From assembly GCA_026004615.1 (NCBI GenBank), contig BPJM01000010.1:1-64000 (forward strand): a stretch of DNA of 64,000 bases. The letters run 5' to 3'. A program made the position numbers and the translations under genes. Below, one piece after another: positions 19,271 to 28,100 of this stretch. A model generated the notes under the pieces. That model was not told the DNA's origin, searched no databases, and saw nothing but the letters and a program-made list of their open reading frames with translations. This DNA comes from Planctomycetota bacterium (GTDB lineage: Bacteria > Planctomycetota > J058 > J103). Position 1 is the first letter of the stretch; each line of letters begins with the position of its first letter.

Positions 19271-20179
19271 TCACGATGCCGCCGCCCGGCCGGGCTCGTG
19301 CGGGCCGGCCGGCAGCCCCAGGTAGCGCTGCCCGAGCGCCCCGTAGGCATCGATCCGCCGGTCGCGCAGGAACGGCCACTGCTGCCGCACCCGCTCGATG
19401 CGATCGAGATCGAGTGCACACACCAGCAGCTCCTCCTCGTCCTCGCTCGCCCGCTCCAGCACCGCACCCAGCGGATCGGCGACGAAGCTCCGGCCCCAGA
19501 AGCACTTGTCGCCCTCCATCCCCGTCCGGTTGGCCGCGGCGACATAGATCCCATTGGCCACCGCATGCCCGCGCATGCTGATCTCCCACGCCTCCGCCTC
19601 TGCCCGCCACTCCGCCTCGGGCTGTTCGCGGTGATGGCCGATCGCGGTCGGATACAGCAGCAGCTCCGCGCCCGCCAGCGCGGTCAGGCGCGCCGCCTCG
19701 GGGAACCACTGGTCCCAGCAGACGCAGACCCCGAGGTCGGCGTGGCGGGTGCGAAAGGCGCGGAAGCCCAGATCGCCGGGCGCGAAGTAGAACTTCTCGT
19801 AGTAGCCGGGATCGTCCGGGATGTGCATCTTGCGGTACAGCCCGCACAGCCGCCCGTCGGCATCGAGCACCACCGCGGTGTTGTGATACAGCCCCGGCGC
19901 GCGCCGCTCGAACACGCTGCCGACGATCACCATCCCGTGCCGGCGCGCCGCGGCCCCGAGCACCTCGGTGCTCGGACCGGGCACCGGCTCGGCGAGCGCA
20001 AACGCGTCGTGGTCCTCGCGCTCGCAGAAGTACAGCGTGCGGAACAGCTCCTGCAGGCAGACCACCTGCACCCCCTCGGTGGCCGCCAGCTCCACGTACT
20101 CCAGCGCCTTGTCGAGGTTGGCCTGCGGATCATCGGTGCAGCGCATCTGCACCAGCCCGACCACCAGCTCCCGTCCCAC
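19271..20179 (-). CDS. aguB: N-carbamoylputrescine amidase
   Basis: A 302-residue nitrilase-superfamily amidase that hydrolyses N-carbamoylputrescine to putrescine, CO2 and ammonia. The Glu-Lys-Cys triad is visible: Glu in CLQELFRTLYF, Lys in YRKMHIPDDPGYYEKF and Cys in GVCVCWDQWFPE. The last two motifs are characteristic of AguB rather than general nitrilases. The start is GTG 20179 with GGAGGCGGG upstream. It is the first gene of the aguB-aguA pair. Confidence 0.92.
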   Translation of the reverse strand: MGRELVVGLVQMRCTDDPQANLDKALEYVELAATEGVQVVCLQELFRTLYFCEREDHDAFALAEPVPGPSTEVLGAAARRHGMVIVGSVFERRAPGLYHNTAVVLDADGRLCGLYRKMHIPDDPGYYEKFYFAPGDLGFRAFRTRHADLGVCVCWDQWFPEAARLTALAGAELLLYPTAIGHHREQPEAEWRAEAEAWEISMRGHAVANGIYVAAANRTGMEGDKCFWGRSFVADPLGAVLERASEDEEELLVCALDLDRIERVRQQWPFLRDRRIDAYGALGQRYLGLPAGPHEPGRAAAS

Positions 20180-20241
20180 CGATCCCGCCTCCGGATGGCG
20201 GCCGGTGCCGTCCCGCGGGACGGCGCGCTGCCGGCTGCCCT

Positions 20242-21276
20242 TCAGTCCTCGCGCACCTTGAGCACGATCTTGCCCATCTGCTGGCCCGCCTCCAGGCGCG
20301 CCAGCGCCGCCGGCGCCTCCTCCAGCGGATAGACCCGGTCGAGCACCGGCCGCACCAGGCCGCGCTCGGCCAGCGCCAGCACGCGGCGCATATCGTTCTG
20401 GCTCCCCATGGTCGAGCCGAGCACCGCGATCTGCTTCCAGAAGATGCGGTGGATGGAGGCCGGCGGATCACCGCCGCTGGTGGCCCCGCAGGTCACCAGC
20501 CGCCCCCCCTTGCGCAGCGCCGCCAGGCTGTCCTGCCACACCGCCTTGCCGACGCTGTCCACCACCACGTCCACCCCGCGCCCCTCGGTCAGCTCCAGCA
20601 CCCGCGCCGCCAGGTTGTCGACCTGCCGGTAGCAGATCCCCTCCCAGGCGCCGAGCTCGCGCGCCCGGGCGAGCTTGTCCTCCGAGGACGAGGTCACGAT
20701 CGCCCGCGCGCCGGCGGCGCGCGCGAGCACCAGCGCCGCGGTCGCCACCCCGCCGCCGATGCCGTGGATGAGCACGTCCTCGCCGGGGCGCAGCCCCGCC
20801 CGGGTGAACAGCATGCGGTAGGCGGTCAGGAAGACCAGCCCGAACGCCGCTGCCTCCTCCCACGAAAAACCGCGCGGCCTGGGGTGACAGGCGGGGGCGG
20901 GGACCACCACGTACTCCGCGAAGGTCCCGGGAGCGGCCTCGCCCAGCAGGTGGTAGTCCGGACACAGGCTGTGCTCGCCGGCGGCGCAAGCCTCGCAGCG
21001 CCCACACCACAGCCCCGGGTTCAGCACGACCTGCTGGCCGACCTCCAGGCCCTGCACCCCCTCGCCCAGCGCGGCGACGACGCCGGCCGCATCCGAGCCG
21101 AGCGTGTGCGGCAACGGGGGGGCCGGCGTGCCCTGGCGCACCCACAGGTCGAGGTGGTTGAGGGCCGCCGCGCGAACCTCGACGAGCACCTGACCGGGGC
21201 CCGGGCTCGGCCGTTCGATCTCCTCCAGCCGCACCACCTCCGGACCGCCGCAGCTGTGGATACGGACCGCGCGCAT
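20242..21276 (-). CDS. zinc-binding medium-chain alcohol dehydrogenase
   Basis: A 344-residue medium-chain dehydrogenase/reductase that oxidises an alcohol or reduces a carbonyl or enoyl group with NAD(P). The N-terminal GroES-like domain has ALNHLDLWVRQG and GSDAAGVV. Structural-zinc cysteines lie in CGRCEACAAGEHSLC. The nucleotide fold is seen in LIHGIGGGVATAAL, a variant of the GxGxxG region. The catalytic-zinc cysteine of classical alcohol dehydrogenases is replaced by Asn in the early motif, so a quinone-oxidoreductase-like activity is also possible. The start ATG 21276 follows GGAGGAG. The substrate is unknown. Confidence 0.85.
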   Translation of the reverse strand: MRAVRIHSCGGPEVVRLEEIERPSPGPGQVLVEVRAAALNHLDLWVRQGTPAPPLPHTLGSDAAGVVAALGEGVQGLEVGQQVVLNPGLWCGRCEACAAGEHSLCPDYHLLGEAAPGTFAEYVVVPAPACHPRPRGFSWEEAAAFGLVFLTAYRMLFTRAGLRPGEDVLIHGIGGGVATAALVLARAAGARAIVTSSSEDKLARARELGAWEGICYRQVDNLAARVLELTEGRGVDVVVDSVGKAVWQDSLAALRKGGRLVTCGATSGGDPPASIHRIFWKQIAVLGSTMGSQNDMRRVLALAERGLVRPVLDRVYPLEEAPAALARLEAGQQMGKIVLKVRED

Positions 21277-21552
21277 GGCTCTCCTCCCCGCGAGACTTCC
21301 AACCCCGCCTGCACGGCGCACCCGATGCCCACGGCTGGCCGCGAGCGGGCAGAGCACCCGCCGAGGGTAGCGGACACCGCCCGCTGCGACAAGCACGCGC
21401 CCCCGGCTGTGCGGCGAGCCGGGCGAACCGTCCGCCCCGCCAAGGCGGCGCCCACCGCGACAGCCCGAGCCCGCTGCCCGCGCCATGGCCTGCGGAACGC
21501 CCCGCAGGACTGCCGCCGATCGCCCTGCCGCAGGAAAGCACAAAAAAGGGTA

Positions 21553-21580
21553 TTGATGTGTCACCCGGCGCCAGTATGAT
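21553..21580 (+). promoter_or_regulatory. strong sigma70-type promoter for the 21668 lipoprotein
   Basis: TTGATG (21553-21558), a 16-base spacer and TATGAT (21575-21580), preceded by an A-tract at 21542-21547. The leader is about 80 bases and ends with a strong AAGGAGGGGG ribosome site. The rest of the 391-base gap from 21277 shows no further gene that I can support. Confidence 0.7.
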
Positions 21581-21667
21581 CCGAAACTCCCAGGTGGGGA
21601 AACGTCCTGCAAGCGGCACGCCGCGGCGGCGTGCCCAGGAGAGAAGGGTAGAAGGAGGGGGAAACCC

Positions 21668-22069
21668 ATGAAGCGTGTCGCACTCGCTCTGGTCCTCGGA
21701 GTGGCGATGTTCGCCACCACCGGTTGTGCCGCCCTGTGGTCGTGGCCGGTCTCGTCTGCCGGTCCCGGCTTCCTCTATGTGAACCAGACGCTGCCGTCCG
21801 AGGACACCACCTCGACGGTCTACAAGTTCGAGCGCAAGGACTTCGACATCCTGGGTCCGGTGAGTGCCGAGGCCGAGACCAGCAGCATCCTGGGCTGGGT
21901 GGCCACCGGCGATGGCGGCTACAACAAGCTGCTCACCCAGGCCAAGGCCCAGTTCAACGCCGACGACGTGATCAACGTGCGGATCGACACCAGCTACAGC
22001 AACATCCTGGGCATCATCTCGACCGCCAAGACCAAGCTCTACGGCACGGCGATCCGCTTCAAGAAGTAG
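21668..22069 (+). CDS. small outer-membrane-type lipoprotein (TRL-like)
   Basis: A 133-residue lipoprotein. The signal peptide ends in the lipobox TTGC (lipidated Cys20). The mature part includes SSILGWVATGDGGYNKLL and ADDVINVRID, which resemble the TRL-like family of small lipoproteins of unknown function; this family call is tentative. Ribosome site and promoter are both very strong, and codon use has more Lys, Thr and Ser than neighbouring genes, so it may be an abundant envelope protein. It stands alone, followed by a GC-rich palindrome. Confidence 0.7.
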   Translation: MKRVALALVLGVAMFATTGCAALWSWPVSSAGPGFLYVNQTLPSEDTTSTVYKFERKDFDILGPVSAEAETSSILGWVATGDGGYNKLLTQAKAQFNADDVINVRIDTSYSNILGIISTAKTKLYGTAIRFKK

Positions 22070-22081
22070 CGCGGCGGGCCG

Positions 22082-22107
22082 GCGCGGGCGGGCGCGCCCG
22101 CCCGCGC
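22082..22107. terminator. 26-base perfect palindrome after the lipoprotein gene
   Basis: Bases 22082-22107 form a perfect 13+13 palindrome of alternating G and C blocks beginning 12 bases after the lipoprotein stop. It could form a strong RNA hairpin that ends or protects the transcript. There is no run of T after it, so classical intrinsic termination is not certain. Confidence 0.45.
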
Positions 22108-22262
22108 GCACGGCGGCCATCTCACCTCCGGCGGGGGCGCGCGGGCGTCCCCGCCGCTTTTCATCGGCCCCGTGCCGCCGGTGCCGCGGCGCCGGCGCGC
22201 CGGGGCGGCCCGAGCGAAGATGGACGCCGGCGCGCGGTGGCGGTGAGGACGCGGGGCGGGCC

Positions 22263-23036
22263 ATGGCCGAGCAGGCGGCAGGCGAGCGGAGCGACCGCTG
22301 CCGGGGGGCGCTACTGGCCTTGGCGCTCGGGCTCTTGCCGCTGAGCGGCTGCCTCGTCAAGGAACTCGCCCCGGGCAGCTTCGCGCGCCAGCCCGTGCTC
22401 ACCTACAACGGCCCCCCGATCGAGGCCGAACTGCGCGTCGCCCCCTGCTTCGCCGACGCGAGCGGCCAAGCCCCGCCCGCCCTCGGGCGGCTGCTCGCCC
22501 GCAGCCTCTACGAGGTGCTCGCGCCCGGAGGGCTGTTCTCGCGAACCCGTTACGGATGGGATGCGCTGGCGCCTGCCCCCCGGGCCACCCCGACCGCCTG
22601 CCCCACCGTCAGCACCCTCGGAGCGGCGCGGCCGCTACCCGTGGTGCGCCTGGAGGGCGCGATCCTGCGCTTCGCGCTGCTGCACAGCTATCTGTGGCTC
22701 GTGCTGTATGGCCTGTTCTTCGCCATCCCGGTGATCGGCACCGGGGCGGCGGTCTGGGCGCTGCTGCTGGCGGGGGTGCCGATCGTGTCCGAGCACGTGG
22801 AGCTGGAGCTGGAGCTGCGCACACTCGAGGCGCGCACCGGCCGCGAGCTGGCGCGCTACCGGCTCACCTTCGCGCGCGGGCGCCGCTTCGGGCTCTATAA
22901 CCTCGGCCAGATCAACGAGGGCGACTACTACAACCCCGAGCGGCTGCTCGGCACCCTCGCCCACCGTGCCGCACTGGAGCTGCTCTGGGATCGCTGGCGC
23001 TACTACCGGTGGGTGGAGCAGGCGGCGGCTCGCTAG
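22263..23036 (+). CDS. lipoprotein with internal hydrophobic segment, unknown function
   Basis: A 257-residue protein that I do not recognise. A signal peptide with lipobox LSGC (Cys30) predicts lipidation. A hydrophobic stretch at about 142-180 (LHSYLWLVLYGLFFAIPVIGT onward) could re-enter or span the membrane. Then follow a charged segment (VELELELRTLEARTGRELA) and a Tyr-rich C-terminus (NEGDYYNPERLL). The layout looks like an envelope-assembly lipoprotein. The start ATG 22263 has a GAGGA-type site further upstream than ideal. Confidence 0.6.
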   Translation: MAEQAAGERSDRCRGALLALALGLLPLSGCLVKELAPGSFARQPVLTYNGPPIEAELRVAPCFADASGQAPPALGRLLARSLYEVLAPGGLFSRTRYGWDALAPAPRATPTACPTVSTLGAARPLPVVRLEGAILRFALLHSYLWLVLYGLFFAIPVIGTGAAVWALLLAGVPIVSEHVELELELRTLEARTGRELARYRLTFARGRRFGLYNLGQINEGDYYNPERLLGTLAHRAALELLWDRWRYYRWVEQAAAR

Positions 23037-23100
23037 CGCTCCCGCTGCGCGGCCGCTCCCCGGGGGGCCGACGGGGCCCGGCGCGGCGCGGCCCGATCCC

Positions 23101-23898
23101 CTACACCAGGTCGTCCGCCACCGCCTCGACGATGTAGCCGCCGGACTTCTCGTCCTTGCGCAGCTTGACGAGACGGTGCTTCTCGGCGTCCTCCAGCATC
23201 TTGGAGAACGAGGAGTAGCCGTGGTAGCTCTCGTCGAACGACGGGTTGAGCCGCTTCATGGTCTGCTTGATCATCGAGCCCCAGATCACGTCCTTGTTCT
23301 CGCGCACCAGCCCCCGGATCGCGGCCAGGAACAGCTCGAAGGCCTCGATCTTCTTCTGCGGCAGCTTGGCGAGCCGGGTCGGCAGCTTCTGCTTGGTGTC
23401 CGCCTGCTTTTCCTGCTCGCGAACCAGGTCCTCGTAGAAGATGAACTCGTCGCAGTTGGCGACCAGCATGTCGGAGGTCGCCTTCTTGACCCCGAGCCCG
23501 ATCACGTACTTGTCGTTCTCCCGGAGCTTGCTCACCAGCGCGGAGAAGTCCACGTCGCCCGAGGCGATCACGAAGGCGTCGATGTGCGGCTTGTTGAAGC
23601 TCAGGTCCATCACGTCGACGACCATCCGGATGTCGGCCGAGTTCTTCCCGCCCAGGCGGCGCTGCGGGACCTCGATGAGCTCGACCGCAGCAGCATGGAG
23701 CTGCTGCTTGTATTCCCGGAACCGGCTCCAGTCCGAATAGGCGCGCTTGACGACGACGTTGCCCTTCTCCAGCAAGCGCGCCAGCACCAGGTTGATGTCG
23801 AACTTGCGCTTCTCTTCGTGCACCCCGAGCGCGATGTTCTCGAAGTCGATGAACAGTGCCAGATTCTGCTCGCCGTTGCCGCGTTGCTTGTCGGACAC
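23101..23898 (-). CDS. NYN-domain (LabA/DUF88) protein with OST-HTH-like C-terminus
   Basis: A 265-residue protein with an N-terminal NYN domain, a PIN-like nuclease fold. Conserved acidic sites are Asp in LFIDFENI, Asp in NSADIRMVVDVMDL, and the pair in VIASGDVDFSALV. The C-terminal 80 residues (IWGSMIKQTMKRLNPSFDES, YSSFSKMLEDAEKHRLV) resemble an OST-HTH/LOTUS RNA-binding domain. It is probably a ribonuclease or RNA-binding regulator. Lys, Asn, Phe and Ile are far more common than in neighbours, and local GC is lower, which may mean stronger constraint or later acquisition. It lies 15 bases downstream of the M16 protease gene. Confidence 0.8.
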   Translation of the reverse strand: MSDKQRGNGEQNLALFIDFENIALGVHEEKRKFDINLVLARLLEKGNVVVKRAYSDWSRFREYKQQLHAAAVELIEVPQRRLGGKNSADIRMVVDVMDLSFNKPHIDAFVIASGDVDFSALVSKLRENDKYVIGLGVKKATSDMLVANCDEFIFYEDLVREQEKQADTKQKLPTRLAKLPQKKIEAFELFLAAIRGLVRENKDVIWGSMIKQTMKRLNPSFDESYHGYSSFSKMLEDAEKHRLVKLRKDEKSGGYIVEAVADDLV

Positions 23899-23913
23899 TT
23901 CCCGCTCCTGTGT

Positions 23914-26900
23914 TCAGTTCTGGCTACCGCCAGCCGCGGCACCGGCCGGCTCGCGCTCGCGCGCCTGGCCGCGCTCGGCGCGCCGGCCCGAGCCCTCCCC
24001 CTCCGCTCCGGGCTGCGCTGCAGGCTCGGTGGCCGGCGGCCGCTGGAATGCGGCCTCTGGCACCTCGGGGTTGACCTCCACCTGCTCGAACTCGACCCGG
24101 ACCCGCTCCTCGCCGCCGGCGAACGTGCGCACCCGGCGCGCGAACTGCAGCCCCGCCACCTCGCGGTACTCGTCCATCCACGTGGTGACCACGCCCTCCG
24201 GCCGCTCTTCGTCCCGCCGCACCAGGGCATGGCTCTCGGCGTCGAAGAACAGCTTGGTGCCCCCTCCCGCATCGATGACCACCACGGACCTGCCGTCGAG
24301 TTCTTCGGTACCGAGGAACACCGGCTGCGCGTCCGGCTCGGCAAGCCGGCGCAACAGCTGCGAGCCGTCCCCCGCCGCCTGTTCCCGCAGCTGCCGCGCC
24401 TGGCTCGCTGGCAGCTCCACCACCCCGCCGGCCGTGCGCATCCAGGCGTGCTTGCCGTCACAGACCTGGAGCAGTTCGCCGAACAGCGGACTCTTCAGCT
24501 CGATCCGCACCCGATCGGGAAACACCAGCGTCACCGTGGTCGCCACCGGCACCGCCCCCTGCGCGGTGTGCAGCGTCCCGGTGCCGCGCAGCCGCAGGCT
24601 CCGCAACGCCTCCAGCCGCTCGCGCCCGCCGCGCGCCCGGAGCGCCTGCGCGATGATCTCCCGCCCGCGCGCGATGGCCTCCGGCGTGGCGGCAGCCGCG
24701 CTGCCCACCGCCGCCGCCGGCCGGTCGCTCGCCTCGAGCTCGATCGGCTGCACCGGCCGGCCCAGCTCTGCCAGATCGCCGTCGAAGGCGGCGTCGTTGC
24801 CGACCACCACGATCCACAGCTCCTCTGGCCGCATGCGCTGTTGCGCCACCCGCTGCACGTCCCCGGCGCCCACCGCCGCCACCCCGCGCTGAAAGCGCTC
24901 CAGGTAGTCGGCCGGGAAGCCGTAGAACTCGTAGCGCAGCGCCCGGTCGAGGACGTCCGCCCGGCTCTCGCTGGCGAAGATGAGCTGTTGCAGGATCGAA
25001 TCTTTCGCGATCGCCAGCTCCTCGGCGTTGGGCGGCTCGGTGCGCAGCCGCTCCACCTCGGCCAGCAGCGCCCGGATCGCCTCGAGGGTGGAACCGCTCT
25101 TGGTCTGGCAGCTCAGCCGGAACGCCCCTGGACGGTGGTACGGTGCCTCGAAGTAGGAATAGACCGCGTAGGCGAGCCCCATCTCGGTCCGCACCCGCTG
25201 CAGCAGCCGCGAGGAGAAGCCCCCGCCGCCCAGGATCGCATTCGCCACCACCGCCGCGCAGTAGTCCGGATCATCCGCACTGCGGCGCGGAGCCAGGTGC
25301 CCCATGGCGATGGTGCTCTGGTTCAGCTCGGGCTTGCGCGCGAGCAACACGCGCGGCGCCGGCTGCGCGAGCTGGAAGTCCGGAATGGGCCGTCCCGGCT
25401 CGCCGCCGATGGCAGCCAGCGCCCGCTGCACCATCTCCGCCACCGCTGCGTCGTCTTCGAAATCGCCCACCACCCCTGCCAGCGGCGGGTGAGCGAGCGC
25501 CCGCCGGTGGAACGCCACCAGGTCGGCGCGGCTGACCGCGCGCACCGTCGCCGGTTCCTCGGTCCAGCCGTATGGGGTGTCGTCGCCGTACAGCGCGCGG
25601 CGCAGCTCCCGCTCGGCGATCCCGCCCGGCTCGTCGTTGCGGCGCGCGATCGCGGAGAGGTGCTGCTTGCGCACCAGCTCCAGCTTGTCCTCGGGAAACG
25701 CCGGCTCGAGCAACAGATCGCGCAGCAGCCCCAGCAGCTCGGGAAAGTCTTCCCGCAGAGCCGACACGCGGAACACCACGCGGTCCTCCTCGGCCGCCAC
25801 CTCGATCGCGGCGCCGCGCGATTCCAGCAGCGCATCCAGCCGGTCGCCGTCCAGGGTGCGGCTGCCGCCGGCGCGCAGCACCTCGGCCCACATGGAGGCG
25901 AGCCCGGCCTTGTCGCGGCTCTCCAGCCGCCGCCCGCCACGCACCATCACCACCAGGTCGATCAGGGGCAGCTCGCGATCCTCCAGGAGCAGCAGCTTGC
26001 CGCCGCCCTGCAGCGCCACCCGCCGCGGCTGCGGCGGCCGATAGGGGCGCAGGGGCGGCAGCTCGAGCTGCTCGTGCGGCAGCCGCCGGCGCCTGGTGCT
26101 GCGGCCAGCCGGACCCGCCGGCCCCGCTGCCTGCTCACCGTCCCCGCCCCCGGCCGGCGCGCCGCCCGGACCGCCCGCTCCGCCACCGCCGCCGGGCGTC
26201 GCGGCCCCGCCCCGCTGTTGCCCGCCAGCCTCCTCGCCTCCCTGGGACGCGCCGCCCTCCTGGGCTGCTCCCGGCGGCAGCAGGCTGCCCACCACCCGGT
26301 TCGTCCGGCGGAAGGTGGCGCGCGCGACCCGCTGGATGTCGGCGGCGCTCACCGCCTCCATGCGCCGCAACGCGCGGAACGCCTCCCGCCAGTCGCCGGT
26401 GAGCGTCTGCGCGGAGGCCAGCGCCATCGCCAGCCCCTGGTTGGAGGCGAGCCCACGGATGAACGCCGCCCGGAGCATGCTCCTGGCGCGCGCCAGCTCC
26501 TCGGCCTGCACCGGCTCGCGCACCAGCCGCTCGGCCTCCTCGAGCAGCTTGCGCTCCAGCTCCGCCGCCTCGTGCCCGATCGCCGGCACCGCGTAGAGCA
26601 CGAACAGGTGCGGGTACTGCTGGCCGGGAAAGCCGTTGAATGCGCCTGCCTGCAGGGCCACCCGCTCGCGCTTGACCAGCCGCTCGTACAGCCGCGAGGC
26701 GCGGCCCTGCGCCAGCACCGCCGCCATGACGTCGTAGACCGGATCATCGGGGTGCGCGATCCCCGGCCGGTGCCAGCCGATCCCGACCAGCGGCTGCGCC
26801 GGCAGCACCACCTCCACCCGCCGCTCGCCCTGCTGGGGCGGCTCCACCGTGTGGACCGGCTCGCGCTCCGGGCCGCGCGCCAGTGGCCCGAAGTAACGCT

Positions 26901-27873
26901 CGGCCAGCTCGCGGCACCGCTCCGCCCGCACGTCCCCGACGATCGCCACCACCATGTTGTTGGGCACGTAGTAGCGCCGGAAGAACGCCTCGGCCTGCGC
27001 GCGGCGCAGCGCCACCAGGTCGGAGTCGTGCCCGATCACGGGCTGGCCGTACGGGTGGGCCTTGAACGCAACCGCCTGAAACTCCTCGATGAGCATGCCG
27101 ATCGGATTGGATTCGGTGCGCAACCGCCGCTCCTCGCGCACCACCTCCTTCTCTTTGTAGAACTCGCGCAACACCGGTTCGCGGAACCGCTCCGCCTCCA
27201 GCAAGAACCACAGCTCCAGCTTGTTGGAGGGGAAGCTCACGAAGTACTGGGTGGTGTCCGCCCCCGTCGAGGCGTTCAGCCCGGCGCCGCCGTTGCGCTC
27301 GACGATCACGGAGTACTCGTTGTTGATCACGAAGGCGGCTGCCGCCCGCTGGAGGCGCTCGAACTCCTGCTCCAGCCGCCGCAACCGCTCCGGATCCGGG
27401 CCGCCGGGGCGGGAGCGCTCCCGCAACAGCTCATCGAACTTCGCGTCCAGCTGCGCCAGCGCCCTCTGCTCCCCCTCGTAGTCGGTGGTGCCGATGGCCC
27501 GCGAGCCCTTGAACGCCAGGTGCTCGAAGACGTGGGCGACGCCGGTGATACCGACGTGCTCGTCCACCGAGCCGACGTGCACCATCGTCACCGCGGAGAA
27601 GACCGGCACCTCGTGCCGCTCCAGCACCAGCAGCACCAGGCCGTTGTCCAGCCGGTACTCGGCCACCCGGTCCAGGAAGCGGTCCTCGAAGCGCGCCGCC
27701 GGCACTGCCGGCCCGCTGGCGCCAGCCTCCTCGGCCCACGCGGCACCGCTCGCGCCGCCGGACGGCGCGAGCAGCGCCGCCAGCACCAGCAGCGCCCCCA
27801 GCACCCCGCGCCGCCGCGCGCCCGCACGCAGAGCCCTGCCGTCCACCCGCACCCTGCGTCCCACCACCACCAC
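23914..27873 (-). CDS. double M16 (pitrilysin-type) metalloprotease with C-terminal LolA-like domain
   Basis: A protein of about 1319 residues. It has a signal peptide (core about 23-47). The first M16 unit (about 65-545) carries the inverted zinc motif HVFEH (114-118), while the second (about 600-1030) lacks it and is the usual inactive half. A low-complexity Gly/Ala linker (about 555-600) joins them. The last 280 residues form an extra domain (LVFPDRVRIELKSPLFGELLQV, FLGTEELDGRSVVVIDAGG) resembling the LolA/LolB-type lipoprotein-binding beta fold; that reading is inference. It is probably a periplasmic or surface peptidase. The start lies within four consecutive GTG codons after GAGGAGG, so it is uncertain by a few residues. 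Confidence 0.83.
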   Translation of the reverse strand: MVVVGRRVRVDGRALRAGARRRGVLGALLVLAALLAPSGGASGAAWAEEAGASGPAVPAARFEDRFLDRVAEYRLDNGLVLLVLERHEVPVFSAVTMVHVGSVDEHVGITGVAHVFEHLAFKGSRAIGTTDYEGEQRALAQLDAKFDELLRERSRPGGPDPERLRRLEQEFERLQRAAAAFVINNEYSVIVERNGGAGLNASTGADTTQYFVSFPSNKLELWFLLEAERFREPVLREFYKEKEVVREERRLRTESNPIGMLIEEFQAVAFKAHPYGQPVIGHDSDLVALRRAQAEAFFRRYYVPNNMVVAIVGDVRAERCRELAERYFGPLARGPEREPVHTVEPPQQGERRVEVVLPAQPLVGIGWHRPGIAHPDDPVYDVMAAVLAQGRASRLYERLVKRERVALQAGAFNGFPGQQYPHLFVLYAVPAIGHEAAELERKLLEEAERLVREPVQAEELARARSMLRAAFIRGLASNQGLAMALASAQTLTGDWREAFRALRRMEAVSAADIQRVARATFRRTNRVVGSLLPPGAAQEGGASQGGEEAGGQQRGGAATPGGGGGAGGPGGAPAGGGDGEQAAGPAGPAGRSTRRRRLPHEQLELPPLRPYRPPQPRRVALQGGGKLLLLEDRELPLIDLVVMVRGGRRLESRDKAGLASMWAEVLRAGGSRTLDGDRLDALLESRGAAIEVAAEEDRVVFRVSALREDFPELLGLLRDLLLEPAFPEDKLELVRKQHLSAIARRNDEPGGIAERELRRALYGDDTPYGWTEEPATVRAVSRADLVAFHRRALAHPPLAGVVGDFEDDAAVAEMVQRALAAIGGEPGRPIPDFQLAQPAPRVLLARKPELNQSTIAMGHLAPRRSADDPDYCAAVVANAILGGGGFSSRLLQRVRTEMGLAYAVYSYFEAPYHRPGAFRLSCQTKSGSTLEAIRALLAEVERLRTEPPNAEELAIAKDSILQQLIFASESRADVLDRALRYEFYGFPADYLERFQRGVAAVGAGDVQRVAQQRMRPEELWIVVVGNDAAFDGDLAELGRPVQPIELEASDRPAAAVGSAAAATPEAIARGREIIAQALRARGGRERLEALRSLRLRGTGTLHTAQGAVPVATTVTLVFPDRVRIELKSPLFGELLQVCDGKHAWMRTAGGVVELPASQARQLREQAAGDGSQLLRRLAEPDAQPVFLGTEELDGRSVVVIDAGGGTKLFFDAESHALVRRDEERPEGVVTTWMDEYREVAGLQFARRVRTFAGGEERVRVEFEQVEVNPEVPEAAFQRPPATEPAAQPGAEGEGSGRRAERGQAREREPAGAAAGGSQN

Positions 27874-27944
27874 GCCTCCTCGGCCGTCCGCGCCCGGCCG
27901 CGCCAGCAGCCTCGCCGCAGCCGCCAGCCGGGACGAAGGGCTCG

Positions 27945-27973
27945 AGGATACCGGTGGCGCTACGTTCGCGCAA
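27945..27973 (-). promoter_or_regulatory. possible sigma70-type promoter for the M16 protease gene
   Basis: On the minus strand TTGCGC (27973-27968), a 17-base spacer and TATCCT (27950-27945) lie about 70 bases ahead of the start. It is back to back with the tRNA promoter. Confidence 0.45.
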
Positions 27974-28043
27974 CGGCGCGCCGGGACGGCTGGCGGCAGC
28001 CGGTCCCGCTAGCGGGCGCGCGCGGGCGCCGCGCGCGCCCGCG

Positions 28044-28071
28044 TTGACAGCTCGCGCCCGTGCTCTATAAT
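28044..28071 (+). promoter_or_regulatory. consensus sigma70 promoter for tRNA-Leu
   Basis: TTGACA (28044-28049), a 16-base spacer and TATAAT (28066-28071) are perfect matches to both hexamers. The following CCGGGCG is a GC-rich discriminator of the kind seen at stringently controlled stable-RNA promoters. The tRNA begins 29 bases after the -10. Confidence 0.85.
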
Positions 28072-28100
28072 CCGGGCGCTTCGAGCCCCGGCTCCCGCAG

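Noticed and set aside
22966..28047. A 1693-codon open frame on the plus strand
   Set aside because: It lies opposite the NYN and M16 genes, has no domain motifs and is an antisense artefact of very GC-rich coding DNA. The minus-strand genes have clear catalytic motifs.
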